This document shows positions 23,569-36,600 of a stretch of DNA of 64,000 nucleotides, in pieces. The stretch is from Hyparrhenia diplandra (lineage: Eukaryota > Streptophyta > Magnoliopsida > Poales > Poaceae), in assembly GCA_015847255.1 (NCBI GenBank), contig JADLZK010008980.1, forward strand, positions 1 to 64,000, in the 5' to 3' direction. The notes beneath the pieces are model-generated. The model had not been told where the DNA came from and searched no databases. It saw nothing but the letters and a program-made list of their open reading frames with translations. The position numbers and the translations under genes were made by a program. Position 1 is the stretch's first letter. Each line of letters starts with the position of its first letter.

Positions 23569-26500
23569 TCACCTGCCCAATTGGGATAGTTCAGGTTCCT
23601 GGAGCAGCAAATCTTGCAGGTTCTCAGCGCTAGCATCACTGTTAGCAGTAGAAAAGAGCAAGGTTCAGAAATTTTGCTGCCAAAAGATTTAGATGACAGG
23701 GGAAATATGACAATCGTAACACACCTGGAATCAAGAGAGAGTAGCCTGTGATGAATTGAGTTATCAGAGCCAATGTAAGTGACAACTAGGCTTCCAGCAT
23801 CTGGATGTGGCCAGCTTCGGGTGGTAGGAAATCTGAGAACAAATGTTCCTGGCCCCTTCAACACTTCACTGGAACTTCTTAGTGCATTCTCAGCTTCTTC
23901 TATTGTAATCAAGCCCTCTATCCATCTAGGTGTTGTGCAATCCCACAGCTTTTTTAATTTTTCTCTCGACAATGAAACAGCCACTGGGTATAGCCAGTAC
24001 CATAGCCTATCAAATTCATCTCTTCCGATGTCCTCACCACAACCAGCAATGCCTCTTAAAAACCTCAAGATCCTGAAACAGTGAATACAGCGCAATTAAA
24101 CATTGCACCGTACAAAAGGTATAAAACCCTGACAATGAGAGTTAAGGTACTGAGGTCATGTAAGAAATTCTACCTGCTCTGACAAACCCCTACTCACAGA
24201 ATGGGCAATGTTTGTAAATTTTGTTATAATCTCAGGAATGGCAGATGACCAAAGAGCACGTTCATTGTTCTTTGAGATTATGTTCCAAGTGTCGGCACCC
24301 TCTCTGAGCAATCGCTTCGACATTAATATTTGGTTTCTAGAAGGGAAAAATAAATTGTAAATTACTGTCAATAATACCACAGTAATTTTATCAAGACATA
24401 AGACTCAAGAGTCAAGAGTTCAGTTACCTGTGGTGGGAGCATCCACTATACAATGAGACTTGGTCTGCAAGTTTTATCAAGTCGTCTTTGTTAACAGTAG
24501 GAACTGCACCTCTAAGAAACTTTGACCGGTCATATGTGCTGTCTAGGCAGTATCTGAAAACCACAGCATCTGAAAAGGTTTCAATACCATCATCTCCATC
24601 TGATCCACTCCAAGAACTTTCTGAATCAAAGCTGTCATAGTTGGATGTTGAAGAGTCAGTCCCCATGACATTCTGTGCTTCTTTACTTACCACCACCTTT
24701 CTGGCATTCTTATTCTGTAAACCGATGATGATTACCAAATCAGGAAATTACAAATTAAGCAAACTTGACAAAGTATGTCAGGCTAGCTAATTCATCACCT
24801 GTGATGTTATTTTTTGGGCCTCTACTACCTTCACCATTCCACCTTCTATCTTCGAAAACATGGGCGTATGAAGACTCACCGAGCGTTCACGGCCATTTAC
24901 TTTGTCAGCACTAATAACAAACCCTTGGCCATTATTGAGCAAGTCAGTTTGATCAACTGTTGCAGAACTTGCCCGCTTTCCAGGACCCAAGGGACGGACA
25001 GTGCGGCTTCGAGATATACAGCGAATCGGTTTGGAATATGCTTCCAGGAAAGGATATCTTTGCATGTGAAGTGTAGAGAATTGAATACGGAAGAGCTTAT
25101 TGTCACATTTGGAAGAGAGCTGGAACAATTAGAAATCAGACTCTACTTTATTATGGACAAAAACAAGCAACTACCATCATAACTTCAAAGAAATGTCATG
25201 AAACACGTCGTGTTTTACATAGCGCACTACAGCCCAACTTTGTTGGATATGACCATCACCATGAGTATGTGCAGCTGCAGGGCTAAGAACAGGAACTGGT
25301 ATTGCATAACATTTGAGCTGATACTCGAGATTCATAAGGTTTGAAATTGCACACAAATCAAATTTCACAGAAGTAGATCGAATGTAGTATTAGTGTCCGT
25401 ACTAGATATGATGTATGGCCATTTTATTTTAATCTTTTGATATGCCATTGACTAGTGCTAACTGTCCAACAGCTATGCATGTGCTGTAATGGCCTAAACT
25501 GTATCATAATGGACTAGAATTGCTTGCCAGGTCAATTCAGATGGGTCTGGGCCATTTGTTTTTGTGATCGTTTGCTGTTGCCTTAGGTTTGCTACTTGAT
25601 TCAGTATTCTTTCAGGGAATGCATAACAAATATAATAACAGAACACCAAAATGCCTTCCAATAATTATGATGTACTCAAAGCCTCTTCCTGCACCCACAG
25701 CTCCTCAAATGAAGATGTTATGGAAGTCATTAAGATGGAGTTTAAAAGGGAAAAATCCTTCCGAATATGCCTTCCAAATTCATTCATACAGAGAATGGCA
25801 CCATCGCTATGCACCATAAGTAGTTCCAATGGGGTGTGTTACACGTACATGCCACAACAGCCAAACATAGCAAGCAGCTGCAGCCTCTGCTAGGCTGTAG
25901 CACTACTGAGAGAAACATTAAAAACATATGCTTCCAACAGCAACACATCAAAGACAGATAACCTATGCCCAACATCAGAGAGACAGCAGACAGTGACAAG
26001 TAATTCCTTTTTTTGTGTCCAATGCAAACTGAAGCTAATCAAGCTATATACATTATACACAATAAGGAACGTTCACATATGGAGAAACTCACCTGAGATA
26101 TCTTGAGTTTAAATAGTGCTCGCCCACGAATAATTGGTAGAGGCCTGCTTATAGCTGCGTATTCAAGTCCTTCGCAAGTAATAAGCAAAGGAGGCTCAGA
26201 ATCATCCCTTGATTTTGCAACTACTGTTCCATCATCAGCATAGACAAGTGAAGCAACGACCTAGGAGATGTATAAAGTTTCTAAGAACACTATGCAGACA
26301 ATAAATCAGTATGATTAGACTTAAAATAAGTAAAAAAATGAACCTCTTTATCCTTCGCAGGTTCACCAAAAGTGTTGGTTAGTACTACTTCCAAAATGAA
26401 GTTTCTCCGGCAAGATGCCTGCATTAATAAATTTCCATAATTAGGGCAGCCCGTGGTTAATCCATGATATGATACAAAAAAAAATATTTGCTACTATTAT

Positions 26501-27878
26501 CTTTTTCCAACTCAAGTGCAATTTCTCAGGTTTGCTTTTTACATGCCATATATATTACTGAAATTATCCTTCTCTCAAGAAAACTGAAACACAGAAGTCT
26601 GTCATCACATATACGTATGAGTTATGACACGACAGCATCTTTGTTTACCTTCCCACCAACAATGTTCCAAATGCCATCATCACCCTCATCGATTCCATCA
26701 GAGCATGAATAGTCAATAGACAATTTAAATGGTGGGTTCTGCAATTCAATGAGAATATCACAAAGTCTGCACTTACACAAGCAGAAAATACGCCATGCCA
26801 TTAGCTTAGGTGAATCACCTTTCCGTATTGTTCTTTTATAATTCCTAGTGCAGATGAAACCTCAATATTATAGATATAGCCTTCAAGCTTGCCATCACTT
26901 CCAACTAAGCTAATTTGGTTTGCATCATCCTGACGGTCTGGCCCATCAAATAGTGAACAAAGGGGGGCCTCAGCAGTTAGAGAACCATCAATGTGAAGAC
27001 GCATAAAATTCTCAGTAACCTGACACAGGTAGGTACAAACCAATGTTATAAAACCACCATTATGACAAAAGGGGGGAACGCCTACGGTTGTTTACATCAT
27101 ACCTCACACCCAATGTGGAACCATTTCTCAAGAGGGCATTCACTCGTAGATGATAGATTGGTTGTGTCAGTCCATGGGTAAGAAGTAGCAGGACCAGGAG
27201 CTTCTCTGTGCAGCCTCACCAATGGGAAGAGAAGCAGTTTGTTTCCTTCACCTAAAGCAAGAAACGGCAACTTATTTTCATCTCCCGCAGTGATCTGCAC
27301 AGTCAACAAATTCAATCGATTAGCACCATTTTTCTGATGGTGAAACTTCACAAGGAAACCTAGAAAATTACCCTTCACTTTTTATAATGAAAATGTTTTC
27401 CCTGAAACCGTATCAAGAAACACGAAAATTCATCAGACTAAGGCATAGTGGAATCGAGTACAGACTACTATGCTGCGAATGCTGCTACAAGGACAGCTCG
27501 GGTCTCGTATTAGCCGAGTGATTAGGAGGGTACAACAGCATTTAACACCTAAAATCGAACGATCAAAACAGAATCCGAGTCAGCGAAAGCAGCACATCGT
27601 TGCTGTCTTCCTGTACCCATTCCGGAAACAAAAACATTCCTGCAGAAACAATCGCCTGGAAACCACCCAATAATAACAGTGAGGAGGGAGGAATCCATCC
27701 AAACCTGGTGGAGGATCACCGAGGACGGCCTGGCGGAGCTGGACAGGTAGAGCCAGAAGGAGACAGCGAAGCCTCCTCCCCCGCCGGCTCGGGCCGCTCC
27801 CGGGTTCAGCTCGACGCGCACGCCGCGGAAGTCGCGGTAGCCGTCACTCCCGCCGCATTCCGATTCCGGCGCCGCCAT
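23569..27878 (-). CDS. Plant STAT-like SH2-domain protein (SHA/SHB type), 11 coding exons
   Basis: SHA/SHB are among the very few plant proteins with a phosphotyrosine-binding SH2 domain; their signalling role is poorly known. Exons: 27878-27705, 27294-27103, 27019-26819, 26738-26649, 26418-26344, 26260-26093, 25119-24799, 24714-24428, 24336-24174, 24072-23725, 23638-23569, all GT-AG. The predicted protein is about 695 residues. Residues 1-190 look like a jelly-roll lectin/LamG-type module (FAVSFWLYLSSSARPSSVIL, EKWFHIGCEV). An acidic Ser-rich part lies at about 425-455. A linker (DEFDRLWYWLYPVAVSLS) leads to the SH2 domain at about 607-695, with WIEGLITIEEAENAL, the phosphate-binding FVLRFPTTRSW (Arg near 637) and SLVVTYIGSDNSIHHRLL. 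The end is ENLQDLLLQEP then a stop. Exon 10 has one extra A/T in the A5 run at 24058-24062: four bases restore DLEVLRGIAG and correct phase. The jelly-roll call is an inference. Confidence 0.88.
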
Positions 27879-28860
27879 CGCCCCCACAGAGGCAGAGGCA
27901 GGCAGGTGAGGGTTCGGCGCGTCTGCTCCGGACGACGGTCCGTCCGTTAACGGTTTGTTGCCTGATGACTGTGGACTGGTGCGGTGACTGGTGAGGTGGG
28001 GAAGTTGGGGGTGGAGAAATGGATATCTGGAGCCGTCTGTTTTTTCGGTTGCGCAGCTCCTGTTCGTCGGATCGGATGAAGGTAATTGCTCATTCTTTTT
28101 TTTTTTAATGATTAGGGAAGACAAGAGAACTGCATAAAAAAATAAAAAAAAAAAAAATAATACCGTTTCAACATTATACTTAATTTTCCGTCAGGACTTC
28201 TATCTTTATAGACTACTCCCTCTATCATCTTTTGTAGGGCGTACGTAGAATTTGTAGTTTTGATTTTTTATTAGGCGTGAGGAGTAGGCATAGAGCAATT
28301 ACTAAGCCCTCTAATGGCTGAGCCCTCTAACCGAAGCAGGCATGCACCCAATGGTTGAGCAATTACTGGACGTGATTAATGCATGCAAACATGCAAAATG
28401 GAACTAGCTAATCAACGGTGACAACATGGCCGACGTGAGCACTAAGTTCGGGCGTTTATTTACACAACCAGCTATCTCCACTAGGTTTCCTTGGTATTTG
28501 TAAAACTCCTCTATAGGAGTATTTAATTTTGTTGGTGGATCCTGGTAGGACGACCAGAGCTCGAGCCACCCTTTCGTTTTTCGCGTAGCAGGCCTCACTT
28601 AGGCTCTCCTTTCAGATTTTTGGGGGAATAAAGGCAACTAAAAGGAGGAGAAAGGAGATTCTTCCTTAGGAGGAAAAAAACAAAGCATCGCCGACGAGGT
28701 CCTTGTCAGGAAGGTTCTTGCCGAAACCCTAGCCGCATCCTTCTTCCTCTCCGGTGTGGGCGTGCAGCCACATAGTTGAGTTTGTGTAATTGTTTTGATA
28801 TTGTATTCTGATTATTCTATATGTATCTAATTAAGTTGTTTCGTATTGTCTGTCTTAAGT
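27879..28860. other. Intergenic DNA with a Stowaway-like half element
   Basis: No gene is supported. The first 200 bp probably hold the 5' untranslated region and promoter of the SH2 gene. Near 28215-28260 the motif actccctctatcatcttttg resembles one end of a Stowaway MITE, with no matching second end nearby. Confidence 0.45.
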
Positions 28861-30012
28861 AATTCTTTTATGAGTGCTACTTTGTATAGCATTGGTTTTG
28901 CTAACACACAAAAAGATGAGGAATGTGAATACCAACTTTCAGCCTCCCAAGGAGTAAAAATGTACCTCTACTTCAAAGATTAGGTCATATTTAGATAGAC
29001 TAGGACTAGTTAGTCCACGTCTATTTGGATCCTGAAATAGTTGTTGAGTTCTACAGACTAGAACTGGATGTTAGCCTTAGTTTTATGAACTACTAGTGAA
29101 GTATCAACTAATTAAAACTTGGCTAAATTTTAGCCCACCATTATTCCATTTGTTAGTTTTTTTAAGGGCTGTCAATCAGTTGTTAGTCCAAAGGATCCAA
29201 ACAGTCCATTCTCTCCGAGCCAATAACGATCCTTGGTGGTTGATTCACCAATATGGCAATATATACAAGTGTACTTACTTATGACCTAATTTTATAGCAG
29301 CAGGCTAGCCTCCTGTACGGCGACTTCGAGTGTCCTCCTAGACGCCACGACGGGAGCATAGCAGCGCGATCAGATGGACCACGTCCGAGAAGATGACCTG
29401 GACACTGACATCATCGAAACTGACCAACGTGGAACGCCACATGTGCAAAACTACCCTAGGGGGGTATTTGTCTAGTTTTGTAAAGTTTAATGTGTTGGTT
29501 ACCCGGTTTTATAGTTCGTGGTGTTAGTTAGACACAACCCAATACTTTAGGGGTTAAGTAGACTTTTTCCAATTCTTTTTGTGAGTGCTAGTTTGTATAG
29601 CATTGGTTCGCTAACACTAAAAATGTGAAAGGATTATGAATACCAGCTTCCGGCCTCCCAGGGAGTAAAAATGTAACTCTACTTCCAAAACTAGATCATA
29701 TTTAGATAGACTAGAACTAGTTGTTAGTCCACCCGGTTTGGATCCTGAAATAATGGTTGAGTTCTACATACTAGAACTAGTTGTTAGCCTCCGATAGTTT
29801 AGTTTTATGAACTACTAGTGAAGTAGCAACTAATTAAAACTTGGCTGAATTTTAGCCCACCATTATTCTTTTTGTTAGGGTTTTTAAAGGTTGTCAACTA
29901 GCGTTAGTCCAAAGGATCCAAACAGTCCATTCTCTCCCGGCCAATAACGATCCTTGGTGGTTGATTCACGCCAATATGGCAATATATACAAGCGTAGTAC
30001 TTACTTATGTGA
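28861..30012 (+). repeat. Direct duplication of about 430 bp with a 285-bp spacer
   Basis: Copy 1 (28861-29285) and copy 2 (29571-30012) are colinear. Both contain tgagtgcta, then tttgtatagcattggtt, then gggagtaaaaatgta (one change in copy 1), then atgaactactagtgaagta, then ccaaaggatccaaacagtcc, then aacgatccttggtggttgat. Inside each, tttggatcctgaaata and the later ggatccaaac face each other, as in MITEs of the Tourist/hAT style. The copies differ by substitutions and short indels. No coding content. Confidence 0.85.
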
Positions 30013-30198
30013 CGCCTGCCACGTTTCCAGGCCATGCGGCTGCACACGGAAGAGGCACGCATGACCAGCAGGCGTCCTTGTCACGGGAGACGCATCCTCC
30101 CTGGAGCGTGTTCCCATTTCCTGGTATGGCATGAACACCGTACCAATGAGCCATGAATTGATTGCTAACTCGATTTTGAAGGCGTACAGGTGGCAGTA

Positions 30199-30689
30199 GG
30201 GTTTTTTATACCGGTCGGTTTCCCGCATGGGAAACCGCGGTTATCGGATTTACCGGTCCGGCCCGTATCCGGACCGGCCGTAAAAAGATTTGAAATTCAA
30301 AATCTAAAAATTGAAAAAAAAATCGTGGAAAAAATCGTAAAATAGTTTGCGATTTATAGAAGCCAACGGTGCAACATTTTTTCAAATTTGAGTTCGTTTG
30401 GTATAAAAAAATTTGAATTGAAGTTTGAAAAAAAAAAAAGCGCACGGGCCGGCCCGTCAAGGCCCAAACCGGGCGGTATAAATTAAACCGGGCGGTATAA
30501 ATTAAATACCGGGCGGTATAAATTAAATACCGCTCGGTAAACCGGATTTTTACCGATGAACTGGAAAATTTGAATTCATTTGAATTCAAAAACCAAACCG
30601 ACCGGTAACCGGCCGGTTTACCGGTAACCGGTCCGGAAATCCGAAACCGGACCCCGGCGGTTTGGTTCAACCGGTCGGTAAAAAAACCC
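30199..30689. mobile_element. Element with CCGGT-rich terminal inverted repeats
   Basis: The left end gggttttttataccggtcgg faces the right end ccggtcggtaaaaaaaccc. The inverted repeats continue inward with ggatttaccggtccgg against ccggtccggaaatcc. The interior is A-rich and has three tandem copies of ccgggcggtataaattaaat around 30467-30530. There is no transposase frame and no clear target-site duplication, so the class (MULE-like, hAT-like or foldback) is undecided. Confidence 0.7.
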
Positions 30690-31070
30690 AATCATTCAAA
30701 TGCAACCGCGTTGGTTCCGTGTTTGAACTCGAATTATGGTTCTTGTGTCCGGAACGTTGAGAGGATAAGCGTCGCCTTCCCTGCGGATGCACGAATGTTC
30801 AGGTTATCTGCAACATGTCGATCGAGCAGGAATGGGAGATGGGCTCCGGACTCTGGAGAGTTGAAGAGAACGACGTTTAAATGCATAGCAAACAAGAGAC
30901 AAATGACACGTCTGTCAAAAAAGATGGCCAAATGGGGCTCACGAGCACCGCCATCTGGGAGCCCCGCTTTGACTTCGCCATTTCTTGATCTCCAGCGTCC
31001 GCCCTGCATCGTCATCTAGCCTCGGCGGCCGAGTCAATCCAATCCAAGGAGGCGAGACCGCGAGAGGCGG

Positions 31071-31078
31071 CATAAAAG
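31071..31078 (+). promoter_or_regulatory. Possible TATA box of the EGF-like gene
   Basis: The motif CATAAAAG stands 170 bp before the start codon at 31242, in GC-rich DNA where an A/T hexamer stands out. Distance and direction fit a core promoter. No other evidence. Confidence 0.3.
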
Positions 31079-31241
31079 CTCCCCCCGCCCGCATCGCATG
31101 GCCTCGCCTGCCAACCGTCCGCGCCATCGTCTCCCTCCCTCCCACTTAAACGCAACCGCCTGCCCACACACGGAAAAGCGACGACGAACGAACCCAACCG
31201 CCCACACGCGGAGTCAGGTGGTGACGTGATCCCAAGCCAAG

Positions 31242-33603
31242 ATGCTCGCGGCAGGAGGAGGAGGAGGGGTTCCCCGCGGCGGCGGTGCGCCGGCGCTCGT
31301 GACGGTGGCGATCTTGGCCCTAGGCTCCGTCGCCGCCGCCGACTTCTTCTCCCCTCTCGCCCCCATCTTCTCCCCCGTCATCAGTAAGCTAGCGCCAGCG
31401 ACGACTGACCACCTCCACCCTCCTCAGTCCTGATCGATTCCTTGACGAACGATTGATTCTTGTCATTCGATCGATCGCGTGCAGACTCCATATGCAGCAC
31501 GGTGGCATGCGGGCAGGGCAACTGCACGGTGGCGACAGGCACGCTGGGCTACCGCTGCGACTGCCGCCCCGGCTGGAAGCAGCTCCACGTCGGTGACAGC
31601 CTTAGGTTCCTGCCCTGCGTCATCCCCAACTGTAAGCAACAACACTCTCCTCTCTCATCCATCACCTCACTCTCCTCTGTTTCTGAATTGTAAAGTAAAA
31701 TAGGATGGCCTCCAATCACATACTGTCAGTGATCCACTGAATATTCTGCTTTCTTTACTAGTCATCACTCTCGCGTGTGTTGCGTTGCCTGGTTGGGTTC
31801 GCTTACAAGTCACGAATGGCCAGCCACCTGAGCCTGCCTGCCCATCGGAGCTAACACCATCCGTACCGTGCCTGCTTCCTTCAATCATCCTCCTTCTTGC
31901 GTCAGGGTCGATGCACAACGAACTGACACCCCAGCTTCTCTTCTCTTGTTTGCTTTATTTGAGTATATATATATAATATGATCATTTTGCTCCATGATGA
32001 TCCGGGTGCGTACGGATACCAGGAGTCTAGTGCGCACTGATCAGATCATCAGTAGGTTAGGTACTAGTATACCAAACTTTGCTGTGCTCATGTTAATTCT
32101 CCTGCCAGCTCAAAGGTCTTCATAGCGTATATGTTGAATTTGAGACACCATCATAGCAAAGACTAAATTTCAGGTCTTAAAATTCATTTGAAAAAGGTCC
32201 TGGAGAGAGGGTCTGCAGTTGTACTTTGCACGCATTATGCATCCACACGAATTGCGTGCAAACGCAATCGTGACTTACCGGACTAAGGAAAAGTAAACTA
32301 ATGTAATGTTCGGCAAAGTCCCTTTTCAGTCAACCTTGGGAATACTTTTCATCATCAGGAGTGAAAAAAAGTCTGAATGCATATACAAGACTTCACTGGA
32401 CTTTCTGTGTCTCTGTGCCTGTGGCATTTCAGTTTCGTTGTCAGTCTACGGTCTCTTCTACTGCTACAAGAGGACGATTTCGTAAGTTCAGGGCGTGTCT
32501 CCATCAGTAAGAAAAACTGAAAAAAGGGTGGCATTCTTTGGAGTGTTCGGGTGCACTATCGTTTTCGGAGTGGCTTTATGCATTTTACGCCACAAGGAAT
32601 GCTGCTGGAAATTACATGATGCCTTTTATTAGTCTATTTATTTATTTGTTCAGCCTGTATATATTGAATTCAGCCTTCACCTTCGCGTGACTTCTGAATG
32701 AATTGCCTGCACCTACCCCCCTATCTTCCAATACCACATATACTGTACAAGTTTAACCAGAATATCCATCAATATCCTTAGAGCAAAGCTTTCTTTTTGT
32801 CCTGGCAACAGTTTTATTAGTGCGTCATCATATCATTTCAAATGATCAGATCATGATATTTCCATGATCGATGCAGGTTCCATTGACAGCTCATGTTCCA
32901 GTGGTTCACCAGCACCAGCACCGGCACTAGCACTGACGCCTTTGCCAGCACCTAAAAACTTCTCGCTCGACCGTAATTTCCACATCTCATTACTCCTGAA
33001 ATATATATATTTGGTTTTGTTGTAACCATGATGTTGTCATGCAATGTCTGTTGTCTTAAATTCCGCATCTGCCATTCGATACCTACAGCTTGTGAACTAG
33101 CATACTGTGGCGCCGGAGGCACTTGTAGGAAGAACGGCTCTGGTCTCAGCTACCACTGTGAGTGCAAGGAGGGTTACGGCAACCTTCTCAACATGACCAT
33201 GATGCCTTGCTTTCAGAGCTGTAAGATCAAACGCCACAAGCAATTTGCCTTCCATAAACATAGGCTGCCATGCATATTTCTTCCCCTATAACTCTTGGCA
33301 CCACTGCAGGTTCCTATGGCGCAGATTGCGCAAGCATAGGTATTAATCCCTCAAACAGCCCGCCTGCACCACCTCCACCTGGCTCTGAGAGCATTTCTAA
33401 CCAAGGCAATGCAGGAAGACCAGGTACAAAGTTCTTTCAGATGTCAGTGAGGAATCTGAGGATATATATGTGTGTGCTTTCATTCAAGGATTCAGGTAGC
33501 TAACCTACTGCTGTTGCCTTGTAACACTACAGGATCCATTTCGCAGAGAATTCTACTGCCACTGCTAGTGTTGTTCTCACTGGCCATCGGTCAGGCGATA
33601 TAG
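31242..33603 (+). CDS. Secreted EGF-like-domain protein, probably GPI-anchored (6 exons)
   Basis: Exons 31242-31383, 31485-31631, 32877-32972, 33089-33220, 33310-33423 and 33533-33603 join in phase with GT-AG borders and encode 233 residues. The start at 31242 gives a signal peptide (PALVTVAILALGSVAAAD). Exon 2 has a first EGF-like module (CSTVACGQGNCTV then YRCDCRPGW). Exon 3 is a Pro/Ala spacer (SPAPAPALALTPLPAP). Exon 4 has a second module (CELAYCGAGGTCRKNG then YHCECKEGYG). Exon 5 is Pro/Ser-rich. The last exon ends in a hydrophobic tail (ILLPLLVLFSLAIGQAI) with a small-residue site before it, as in GPI signals. Similar plant proteins are often named neurogenic locus notch-like; that is a domain resemblance only. 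A cell-surface role is inferred; substrate and partner are unknown. The frame is intact. Confidence 0.87.
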
Positions 33604-36600
33604 ATGGCGGATGGAGCATCCCACGGTATCACTGGAGTATTTTTTTATCCACAGGTCAGGATAGAGTTGGTTAGGGATACACTTTTGGATGTGCGTTGTA
33701 CTGCTGCATGGTTACATTTTGGTGGTTGATTCGCAGTGTAGGAGATGTTGTTACCACGATCATTCTATATCTATATGGAATGATCTGTTTTTGTGAATAT
33801 TGGGATAAATAAAATGACTCGATCTTCATTGGTTAACTGCACTTAGCTTGCTTGCTCTGAACTTCTGATCACATTCAGATAAGATTATGACAAAGCCTTT
33901 TGCTTCAGAGAACAGAGGATAGTGTTCCTTTTTTTTTTCCCATAAAATATGTCTTTTGGGTGGGACACTGGTATCCGAATGCCCAGTGCCTTTTTATTCA
34001 TATAGGACAGATAAAATTAAGCTATTTTGATGTTTTGAATTTATTGCATTCAGTTCATCATTCCCTTTTTCTTCTACTCTTATATAAAATAAGTGGTAAT
34101 AAAATTTGTGTTTACCTGGCAATGCATGGGCGTTGTGATGGTTAAAATAAAAGGAACACTCTGAGTATTTGTATTCGCTACTAGAATCATTTGAAATACT
34201 TCTTTGTTAAAACTCTAAAAATACTTCTTTGTTAGCAACATTTGAAATACTTTGTTAAATATAATATAATACCCCTCGGTTTCTTCACAAAAAGTGAACC
34301 ACCTAACGGCCCATAAAGCGAACGCTAATAATGGGCTGTGGTGGGGCCCAAGAGTCCTACTATGGCCATAACTCTTCCATCAACGTATGGACCTCCACAG
34401 CTTCTTCAGTAGAGATTTGTCCTTAGGCCTCCCGCGACAGGAAATAAACTACAGTTGCTGGTAATATGATTGTTTGACAATCAATAAAGTGCGCCGCACC
34501 GCATTCCTCAAAAAAGGCTTTGTAAAATCAAGTAGAAACTGCCAATTTCGTAGGCACACGTTATGCTGAAATACTGAAAATAGTAGTAACTCAAAAATGC
34601 AAAACTTCAAATTGACCATCCACTTGCATCCACCATGAACATATTTACACTGTGCAACTGAACTGATGACAAGCCTAGCAACTGAATGACTTATCGATTG
34701 AGTTGTTGCTGTCCATCACACCATCACATTAGGTTCTCTCCAGATGAAATCTGCAGGGCAATCCAGTGCAGCGCTCCGAGACACGCAGGTCGCTCCCCAT
34801 GTTTCCCCAGCTTACAGAAGCTGTGATCTGCATCGGACAATGCAAGAAAAAAGATGCTTGTTTCTGTGTTACTACGAGTACCAACAGCTGGGTGGCTGTT
34901 TTCAGATTGTTCCTTGTTTCTGTGTCACTGCAGCTCCGCGTTGTTGTAGCTTGTCCCTTTGCATTGGTTCTGTTCAGCGTGGAGGGAATCGGGGAAGTGG
35001 TTGTGCTGCTCACCAACAGCAACAGGAACAGCATGAGCATCGCATTGCTGCAAGAGCAAGCAACGTTGCTCCCAAGAATATACTGTTAGAAGGAAGCCAA
35101 CAGGCCAAGCTTTGGCAGCTGCGCCGGCGCAAACTGCCACGGACGGTGCCAACCCAACTGCCCGCTGCCCACACCCTTTTTCGTTTCGAGAGAACTGGGA
35201 ACTGTAGAACTCTAGACAGGTTCAAGAACCCTGTTTTTCAGGGAAGGTAGAGCATCATCATCGTCAGTTGGATAAGGTAATCACACAGAATTTGCTCCTC
35301 CTGTGCTTCTCGAGCAGCAGCATCTTCTATCTATGTAAAACAGCAGTAGTTATTATCAGTAAATTGTCAGTAAATTGCTCGTCACGCAGCTCTATCTAGT
35401 AGTAATCCAGATTCCAACAGCAGCTGTACCTTGGCCCAGCTACGAATGAGAGTGACGCATTAGTACTTGACGAGAGCTGTAAGCTTTTTGGTGTCGTAAG
35501 CTGTAACCCTTTTTTTAGGACTCTTGTACCATCTCCAGCCAGCATCACAGTAGGCTTTTAAAAAATGCTCGAGGACAAGGCTCAGTGAGTCAGTGTCCCC
35601 GCTATTAGCAGGGGTTCTTTATGAGTTGCATTGCGGCTATTTCTTTTTCCAGTGCATAATATTCACTAAGACGAAGAACCAACCCTTCAAAACAAGGCCT
35701 CACTACCCTCCCAACAGTTTGCACAGAAAATTTTCGCTGGCTCGAGTTTTGAAACGTCCAACGGGCCTGGACGAGAGCAATGAATGTTGAAGACGAGCAA
35801 TGAGCAAAGCCACCATTTTCGCAAGGGAAAGCTGCAGGTGCTGGCCTCATGGTGCGTGCCTGAATGACACAAAATGGAGCCCTAGCCTGCGGCTGCCAAG
35901 GAAGGATTATAATGCAACGATGATTGAACTAGCCCCAGGGCCTGGCCATGCAGCAGATGAGGCTGATGAGCCTACTACTGGAGTACTCGTAGCTCCGTAT
36001 GTAAACAAAAGCATTCAGATCTCAGACTCTGACAGCGAAAACAAAAGCATTAGTAAAATAATTTTTCTTCAGTCACACTCACACTCACTCTACTAGCTCT
36101 AGGGAACTTATGCTGATTTGACGCGAGTAAAGCCGCAGAAGAAGTGGCAGTAAACATAAATTAGTGACAATGCCAGAGACGAGGAAAAGGCCGGCGTAGC
36201 TCACTGTTGCTTGACATTGTATGCACACTGTATGCACAGCTGCACACAGCGGCACAGGTTTGTTTTTCCTTTATTTCGAGGAGTAGAGTAGCTTCTGTGA
36301 AAGCTGGGCTCAAGTACTGTACGGCTACATCCTCCTGTTATTCGCGCCACTCCTGTTATTCTCATTTTTCATCTTTTCGGGGCTCCCTTACCTGCTTTTT
36401 TTTTGTGGTTTTCTTACTTTGAGTACTGTATGTACTCCCTCATGTCCCATATTATTGGTTGCTTTGGGTTATAGAAAATGTGTAATATTTATCTCTAAAT
36501 AAACTTAGTAAAAGTCAAATTTAAAGGTCTTTCTAATAATAATAATAATAATGTATTATAAATATTAATATTTTTATATAAATTTGTATGCCAAGAAACG

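Noticed and set aside
34744..35250. 168-residue plus-strand frame and opposing 103-residue frame
   Set aside because: No signal peptide, domain or conserved motif on either strand and no partner exons; not called as a gene.
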